NCBI RefSeq assembly: GCF_020520425.1
Contig: NC_079489.1
Span: forward strand, 15,648,001 to 15,712,000
Direction: 5' to 3'
Length of the DNA: 64,000 nt
From: Spinacia oleracea
Lineage: Eukaryota > Streptophyta > Magnoliopsida > Caryophyllales > Amaranthaceae
Part shown: piece by piece, positions 57,701-64,000 of the stretch
How positions within the stretch are numbered: position 1 is the stretch's first letter
Layout: every line of letters begins with the position of its first letter
Translations under genes and position numbers: made by a program
The notes under the pieces: generated by a model
The model's input: only the letters and a program-made list of their open reading frames with translations
What the model was told of the DNA's origin: nothing
Database searches by the model: none

Positions 57701-60508
57701 TGTCAAGCATTAGTTAAAATCCTAAGTGTTCAATCCACCAACTTTTAGACTACTTCTATAAAGCAATTCCCATTTTCCAGTTGCAGTACAAAGTTGCTAA
57801 GCAATAGTCAGAAATCCTGACTATAAGGACTTCAGTTTTTCCATGATAAAATACAAGGATTAGAAGAAGAAAAAAACTACTTTTTTGGGTCAGTTCGCAG
57901 ATATGGAAAGATTCAGTTAGTTTGGATAGTTCTCTGCAGCTTTCAAAATGAAGTTGAAATTGCTAATAATTGTGTACAGCGAGAAAACGTCTCAAGATCA
58001 AGTCAAGTGGACAAAGAATCACAGATGACTTTTTAAAGAAAGGAAATGATTACGATGGTATAATGCAAATGTGTCGCTAAATGTTTTCTATTATTAAGTA
58101 ATAAGTCAGTTGATTGCCTAAGGGTCTTTAATGCAAAAACCTATTTACAATTGTAGGGTTAAGGCCAAAAGAACATCTTCGCTGCACAGGTAATGATGCA
58201 ATGTATCTGACCCTCCCCCACATATTCCACCATAGAAACCTCTTTATAAACATTGAACAGATGACATGATAAGCAATAAGGTGGCTATACAATACCTCTG
58301 GAATGGTATTGGAGTAACATTGGAGTAATGGCATTAAGCAATAAGAACGGAAAGTCCATGTGTATCTTCACTCTTCAGTATACTAAGAAGTGAATCTAAG
58401 GCGGCTATTCACATCAAAGGTTACTCAGAAGTGGATCTAAGTTGGTTATTCAATACCTCAGATAATGCCTTAGGCAGGCTACACAAAATTTCTCAGTCAG
58501 CAAATTTCTTTCACATAAGTTTGAGTTCCTGTTATCCTTATCCCCCGAAAAAGATGCTCCAAAGACTGAATGCTTCTGTTCCAACTATCAAATTTTATCA
58601 CTTAGCTAAAGATATTATGCCCAAAGGAAATGAAGAGCTCAATGACTTAATCCTTTATTCAGGTCATAAACAAACCATAATTCTCAGGCAGCCGGATATC
58701 TCTCAGTTGTACCAAGACAAAACCTCTAGGGATCGTGAATTGGTATTAAATCTTTATAATGGAGAAAAATTCAACCAGTGAAGCAAACTATCTTTACAGA
58801 ACACCACATTAGAAGAAAAAAACCCATCTTTTAACACAAGTTGGATAAATGTGCTCTCATCCCTTACATCTTACTCCTTCCATTTTTCCTTTCCTGTAGT
58901 CCCAAAATACTCTTCATGCTTTTTTTTTGGGTCGTGTCAAAAACAACACCATCAAGATGGGTTCAACTCTTCTCTCTCCACCGTAACACTTCCTATATTT
59001 TCTCTCTCACTATCGACATCCAATTATTTTATTCTACTTTATTGCTAGTCTTAATATCCGAGCCAAACCCGCTTTTAAAAAAATAAGCGACAGAAGAAGT
59101 AAAATAATTGAAAGCTGCAAAAATATTTTGTTTTAATTTTTTAAACATGAGGTCAATTGGGCAAAACAAAGTATCCAAATCATATGGTCCACACTTCCAG
59201 TACAAAATACCTTAAGGATATTCATTAGTAGATTTCTTTTTTGTTTTTCTTTCGAGGAAATGCAGAAAGAATAGTTAGATATATTGTTTTTTAGATGCCC
59301 TGACATCCACAAAAAAATTGCTTTCCTAAAGAAGTATGGAGTAGTGGATCATGATTGAATTACCTAGCATACCCCAACATATTTGAGTGAGTAGGAAGAA
59401 AATCAATATAGCAACTGGTAGTAAGACAGAAGTTTGGTGAAATCGTTTTAATTGAAATTTATGTTGAACAGGACAATGTGACTTAATGTGCAGGGAAACT
59501 AAGGACTATTTCAAGACCATGCTCAATGTCTGTTTAATCAAGTTCAATGAACAATTACAACAGATTAGGATTGTTCGTAATATCCTAGCTCTAGCCAACA
59601 AATAGTAGATGATAAGTTTGAAGAATTAGAAATACGAAACAGGACATGGAAAATAAGAAAGCCCTTAACATAACAACGAAAAAGACAGTAGCCAAACAAA
59701 TTATACATCCTCCGTCATGTGTACATAAGAAATAGCTAAGGCTATAACTTATAAGATCCGTTCTAGAACAAACAAAATCCTCTCTAGCCATTTAATCCGG
59801 TAAAAAAAACCTCACAGCAAGCAGTCAAGAATCGAGCATAAGTTTCATCGTACTCGCATCTCGTTCTTACACTCTTACTGTCTCAAAGTCATTGCATTTC
59901 ATCCCAAAAGGATATTTCAGGTAGTTTGCCAGATTGAGCTTTTTTATTTCGTTTTTTTTGAATTTATACTAATTGAGATCACTTCTCCCTGTATAGACTA
60001 TCGACTTCATAGACATGGAAAAATAGCACATAAACCCTAAGGCCTACCGAAATGGGGTAAAATACTAACCACCACAACCCAGTACAAAGAAGAACTTCAC
60101 CCAAACAAATCACAACCCTTCTGGATGAAAAATGCAACAATGCAACAGAAAACTAAGGAACCACAACAACCAAGAAGACAGAATAGTCTCTTCTATTGGA
60201 AAACCCTCTATATAACACATACAATTGACATTACAATCAATAATAACAAAATTAGGGGTAATTAAGAATCTGAAAAATACCCAATAAAATTGACAACTAC
60301 CAAATTCATTTTCTGGATTCAATTTCGTATAATATGAGCTCAAATGCAGTGTAAAAGAAAAGTGCCCAAAAGTACCAAAAATGGTGAAAATTTACCTGGA
60401 GAGAACAGTGAGGATCAAGAAGGGTTTTTTGGCGATGACAGAGATGAAGAGTGATAATGAAGGGCCTAATGCTATTAATGCGTACCCAATGCCTGCTGCT
60501 ACCGTCAT
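51757..60508 (-). CDS. APH1: Gamma-secretase subunit APH1-like
   Basis: Six exons on the minus strand: 60508-60396, 57064-56909, 55122-55037, 53699-53574, 52791-52664 and 51900-51757. They total 753 bases, 250 residues; all are GT..AG with matching phases. The protein is a seven-membrane-span hydrophobic subunit. Landmarks: [18 protein letters not shown] at the N-terminus, [20 protein letters not shown]121-x3-G125 in [10 protein letters not shown] (compare the GxxxG helix motif of animal APH-1), and histidines at 171 (TIHTFS) and 197 (VVHLIAG), the positions of two conserved, functionally important histidines in human APH-1A as I recall. APH1 scaffolds the gamma-secretase complex (presenilin, nicastrin, PEN-2) in endomembranes. 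Introns of 0.8 to 3.3 kb hold several MITEs. The first ATG after the pyrimidine-rich leader is used. Confidence 0.96.
52137..52157. repeat. Poly(C) tract in APH1 intron
   Basis: About 21 consecutive C on the plus strand (G on the transcript), in APH1 intron 5. A similar 16-C run is at 55822-55837 in intron 2. The exact length may be uncertain because homopolymers are error-prone. Confidence 0.9.
54276..54766. mobile_element. hAT-like MITE in APH1 intron 3
   Basis: A perfect 8-bp duplication TAGATAGG (54268-54275 and 54767-54774) flanks a 491-bp element with ends TAGACCTGTCAAA and, inverted, TAGGCCGTCAAAAT. 8-bp duplications are typical of hAT. It contains GGTCGG/CGGGTTCGG repeats near both ends and an AT-rich middle. 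Confidence 0.82.
56098..56333. mobile_element. Small MITE with TGTATAAAAAGG ends in APH1 intron 2
   Basis: Ends TGTATAAAAAGGC and, inverted, GTGTATAAAAAGGCGCG. It is flanked by ACTGCAACCA (56088-56097 and 56334-56343), a 10-base duplication (9 would suggest a MULE-type element). The interior is dense in GGCGC/GCGCC, forming a potential long hairpin. The 'TATAAAAAGG' ends also resemble TATA boxes. Confidence 0.75.
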
Positions 60509-60750
60509 CTCCTTCTTTCTCTTTCTTACTTTCTCTCTCTATCCCCCCAGATGAAGAAGGTGATGCTTTGGGGAGAATGTACAGTCAACAAAAAATAGTT
60601 GGTTTAATTGACTTCTCCAACTCTCCAATTCTTAACTCCATGTCTTTGGCTAATTGGCTTCAATCCCGCTTGCATGGACTCGGTACACGCTATAATTAGA
60701 GTGGATCAGGGTGTTTTTGTAAATTAATGTAAATTGGGTAGTCGATATCT

Positions 60751-61010
60751 TATATTATAGAAACTATAGGTTATGTAAAGTAATTATATTTTCAGAATAG
60801 TAACTATGAAAAAATAATAATAATAATAATAATAATATAGTCATTTCGATAATAATTATTATTTTATCCAAAGAGTAACTATATCTATAGAAAAGTAATT
60901 TTAACCGTAACACAATTATTATAAAAATAAGAATAATTATATAAAAGAGTATATTATAGAAACTATATGTTCTGTAAAGTAACTGTATCTTCAGAATAGT
61001 AACTATGAAA

Positions 61011-61056
<46 letters not shown>

Positions 61057-61106
61057 GTCATTTTGGTAAGAATAATTATTCTAACCAAAGAGTAACTATA
61101 TCTATT
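60751..61106. repeat. 200-bp tandem duplication with AAT microsatellites
   Basis: Two copies (from about 60751 and 60951) share ATATTATAGAAACTATA, TTCAGAATAGTAACTATG, an AAT run (about 60810-60838 and 61012-61056) and AAAGAGTAACTATATCTAT. It lies just beyond the end of the mariner transposase remnant and may have replaced that element's left end. Confidence 0.85.
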
Positions 61107-61140
61107 TCTCTTTGCTTCATTGATTTGCTTTCCATTCATC

Positions 61141-62720
61141 CTACAGTTGTATGCATTCATTGACTGCCCACCTTGGTGCCTTAACTTGCTCTGGCAGATT
61201 GCCTTCATTCCCAACATATTATAGTGGCATCCACACATTAGACAATGTCTTTGGATGCAGTTCATTAAAAGCATCAGTAACTGCTCCACTTAAGTCTTCC
61301 ACTGTTTTGGGCATTTTCTTGTGCATTAGTGATCGTTTGACCTGAAAAACTCCAAGTCCAAGATGTTGTAATCTGGACTATTTGTTGGTTGTTGAGTCAA
61401 TACAAAAGTAAACCCATCTTGTTGGTATTGTTGTTCCCATTCAAAATTATATTGCAATATGTGTGCCCTTACATTGTCTTGAATTATGTAGATCACATTT
61501 TCCCCTTCATGAGGTGGGCACTTGCCTTTGATTTTTGAGATTAACTTGTTGATTAGCATGGCCCTTGTTGCTATTTGATTGGCTAACTTCACTGGTTTAG
61601 TCTCAATTGTCCTTTTCACTCTGTTTTTTGATGTTCTCTTTGTTGGTAATGCATCTGTGAATGGAAAAATATACCTTGTTTGCCATCAAATTCACACTGC
61701 ACATCTTCATCCCACCTTGGCCTTGCTACTGCTGCCATGAACATGAACTTTGGTATTTTAGTTCTTGACTTTGCACTTCTGTGTGGAAAAGGGTTCATTG
61801 TTTGCAAGATAAAACCTTTGATTTTTCTGTGTTAGATAGAACCATTTCTCATCAAATGTGAATGAAGTCATACATGTTGTAATATGTTGATCATGTGGTA
61901 TAGATTAATCCATTTTCATTCTAAGTACTGACCTCATCCTTGTCATCTTGCACTCTTTTGAAATGCCTGGATGCAAGGGATTTGAGTATGTGTGGTTTAA
62001 TAATCTTTCTCTTCGTTAATCTCCATATTGTTGTTAATCCCAGATTGGGAATCTTTGCAAGATCTCTAATGCATGTTATGTCCCCCATGCCTATTGATTG
62101 AATAGATTCATTTGTGACTTGAATTCTTTCCTGCCACAATTGTGATATTTGCTTTCCAAAACATAAGACTGCATTGCTTGCTTTTGTCTCTTTGCTCTGT
62201 TCCATAAATTACCTATGATTTTTCTAGTGTATCCAAAATGTTTCACTGCAACATTAACAGTGCCATAAGTCAGAGTTTCTGACCCTAGAATCTTTCTGTT
62301 TAGCAGGAACAACAAAATTTCTAGCCTCAATTGATTGTTTATCCTTGGAGTCTTTGGCTTATGATGATCTGGTGCTTGAGTTGTTGTTTGATGATGTTGA
62401 GATGATGCTGACTCTTCTGGTGGTAGCATGTTCAAATCAAAAACATATGGTACTACTTGAAGGTTGGATATACCTGCTATTTTATTCTGCTGTTGTCCCA
62501 CTCCACCTTCATCTGGTACTTGTTGTGCCTCTTCATTAAGGTCAGGTATTGGATGAAATTGCTCAAAATCCTCATAATCATGAGCATCTTGTACCTCTTT
62601 AGCATCTGGTACCACATCAGCAGCAACTTCATCATCCTCCGAATCAGAATCTGAGTTCATGCCATCTCCTTCATGATCAGAAAATCTGAGGAAATCATCC
62701 TCCTCTTGATCTGAAGCCAT
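61141..62720 (-). pseudogene. Plant mariner-like (DD39D) transposase, decayed
   Basis: Starts at ATG 62720. Residues 1-90 are acidic with IPDLNEEAQ and FDLNMLPPEE. A helix-turn-helix N-terminal domain follows (INNQLRLEILLFLLNR.., TVNVAVKHFGYTRKIIGNLW). Frameshifts near 62130, 61800 and 61340 and a stop near 61215 break the rest. The catalytic residues remain visible: D in FTFDEKWFYLTQ (about 61852), D in YIIQDNVRAH (61476-61478), and D in NSPDYNILDLEFF exactly 39 residues later, the plant DD39D signature. It would have cut and pasted a mariner element, and such enzymes also mobilise Stowaway MITEs. Confidence 0.9.
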
Positions 62721-63287
62721 TTATGTCTCTATTTTAAATTTTTGCTTAGTGAATTGAGGCATAATTTTTGTTGTTTTGTCTGTTAAATTAGAACGGAATT
62801 TTTTTGAATTTAGGTGGGAAGTTTTTGTGTGGGAAATTTGTTGGAAAGTGACCCTATTTATAAAGGGTCTCTACTTTTTGTTTTGGTGAAATTTTGGAGG
62901 GAATTAAATTGTGTGGAAAAGTTTCTGTTTTGGGAAACTTTTGGAGGGAAAATATATGGAAAGTTTCTGTTTTGTGAATGAACCAACGCTTGAATCCGTG
63001 TGAAAGGGAACAATCAATGTTGATTGGTCCATTTCAATAAATGAGGATCCCCACCTCATTGTACTTGTCCCCGTGTGTATTCGATTTTTGCTGATTTTGG
63101 AATACTTTAATAAAATATCTCTCATTTCCCTCATTTCTTACTTTATTCTATAAATATACAATCTCTTACACCCAATCATTATTCTAACACCCAATCATTA
63201 CTCTTATCCCCATACAAACCAAGATTCCAGTTTTCTTAATTCCCCCTACATTCTTTAGGGGAACAACATAAAGGAATGGAGGGGGTA
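61141..63287 (-). mobile_element. Mariner-like element, right end visible, left end lost
   Basis: At the right, the minus strand reads TA then CCCCCTCCATTCCTTTATGT (63285 downward), a typical mariner/Stowaway terminal repeat next to a TA target. The matching inverted end is not found near 60700-61140, where AAT repeats occur instead. The leader between 62720 and 63285 is non-coding. Confidence 0.65.
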
Positions 63288-63472
63288 GAATCTAACACAC
63301 TAAAATTTACCCCCATAATGATTTATGGGATTTGAGGCAAGCCCTAAATGTTTTTGTCATTTGTCATTTTATTCGGTTATTAAGGAGAATGAACATATTA
63401 CCAGTTGTACTTCTACGGAAAATTTGTTATTTTTTTTATTCTTTTTTCACAACAAAACAAAACAGTCGTAAG
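63288..63472. other. Short intergenic flank
   Basis: No gene seen. It ends in GTAAG directly before the LTR terminus, which would be the target duplication of that insertion. Confidence 0.4.
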
Positions 63473-64000
63473 TGTAACACCCCGACAATTCTCTCTTTTC
63501 TAAAATAACCTTTTAATATAAAACGTAGAGAATTATCAAGGCATTATCGCCCGTGTGAAAACGTAACGGCTTATTCAGAATTTTGCAGCCGAAAACATAA
63601 AACTAACTTTAGGTTTATAAATAATCGATTACAGGTTTAATCCCAAAAACCAACCAACGAAAATAAGGGAATATAAATAGTACGACAAGTTTAATGTCCA
63701 AATTAACAAACCAAGTTACTTAGCAAAACAAAATAAATACAAGCTCTCTAATCCCGATCTCAATGATGCGTCATCCTCAAACCTGTACATGAACAATGCT
63801 TATTGATCCTTAGAGACTGCTCACCAAAATGGGTCATCACAGGATCAATAAGGCATAGCCATGATCAACACACACAAACAAAGCACGTAATCAGCAAAGC
63901 TGAGTACTACATACTAAAACAATGACAATCCTAACATGATTCTATTAAACGAACAATCCTAACATGATGCTAATGAAACATAAGTAAGGGCAGACAAAGC
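63473..64000 (-). repeat. Terminus of an LTR running off the window
   Basis: TGTAACACCCCGAC on the plus strand (CGGGGTGTTACA on the minus strand) is a frequent terminus of plant Ty3/gypsy LTRs. Features such as a GTGAGCAGTC..-like stretch read on the minus strand suit an LTR whose 3' end is at 63473. No primer site lies left of it, so it would be a 3' or solo LTR. No protein-coding frame is visible. The superfamily is inferred from end sequence only. Confidence 0.45.

Noticed and set aside
58872-59102. Possible Stowaway MITE in APH1 intron 1
   Set aside because: The left end TACTCCTTCCATTTTTCC is Stowaway-like but the candidate right end matches only weakly; not enough to call.

Overview
This is plant nuclear DNA, almost certainly from a eudicot. 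The grounds are AT-rich intergenic DNA, GT-AG introns, plant-type LTR retrotransposons, MULE, Helitron, hAT and Stowaway elements, a eukaryotic tRNA-Gly, and two recognisable conserved plant genes. The recurrent ACGGAGTA-type debris is an impression that points to Caryophyllales (spinach, beet or quinoa relatives); I cannot confirm this without a search. Transposons make up most of the first 33 kb.

Layout. (1) 1-10018: a minus-strand Ty3/gypsy Tat-type retrotransposon with its 3' end outside the window. It has a broken gag-pol, dual RNase H, and a multi-exon extra gene antisense to gag-pol. (2) 10450-28236: a short Helitron (about 450 bp without its insert) split by a 17.3-kb Mutator-like element (MULE, 10730-28070). 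The MULE carries two convergent, many-exon genes: a ULP1-like cysteine protease on the plus strand and a FAR1/MURA-like transposase on the minus strand. Nearly every intron, and the 2 kb between the two genes, is filled with a short ATTAGTTAAC repeat. A smaller long-TIR MULE sits inside one intron. (3) 28983-33145: a young but defective Ty1/copia element with complete LTRs and target duplication. (4) 33-45 kb: MITEs, a tRNA-Gly(GCC), more copies of the same Helitron family, and one single-exon host gene of unknown function (37779-39983). (5) 45.5-60.5 kb: two convergent host genes, a METTL18/HPM1-like histidine methyltransferase (plus) and gamma-secretase subunit APH1 (minus). The APH1 introns hold further MITEs. 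(6) 61-64 kb: a decayed mariner-like DD39D transposase gene and the terminus of an LTR that runs off the window.

The most interesting system is the 17.3-kb MULE. Its boundaries are supported by a 10-bp target duplication and by comparison with uninterrupted copies of the same Helitron elsewhere in the window. The hand-built exon models stay in frame over 996 codons (ULP gene, one stop) and about 933 codons (transposase, one single-base shift). The gene arrangement resembles MuDR, with two genes transcribed inward from the two ends and the ULP gene in the second position. The intron arrays are confined to this element. They carry duplicated copies of real splice sites, and some blocks are shared in inverted orientation between the two convergent genes. 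A role in splicing, in dsRNA formation, or as a replication or repair by-product is inference.

Limits: all exon models come from reading splice consensus and frame continuity by eye. No homology search, alignment or expression data was available.
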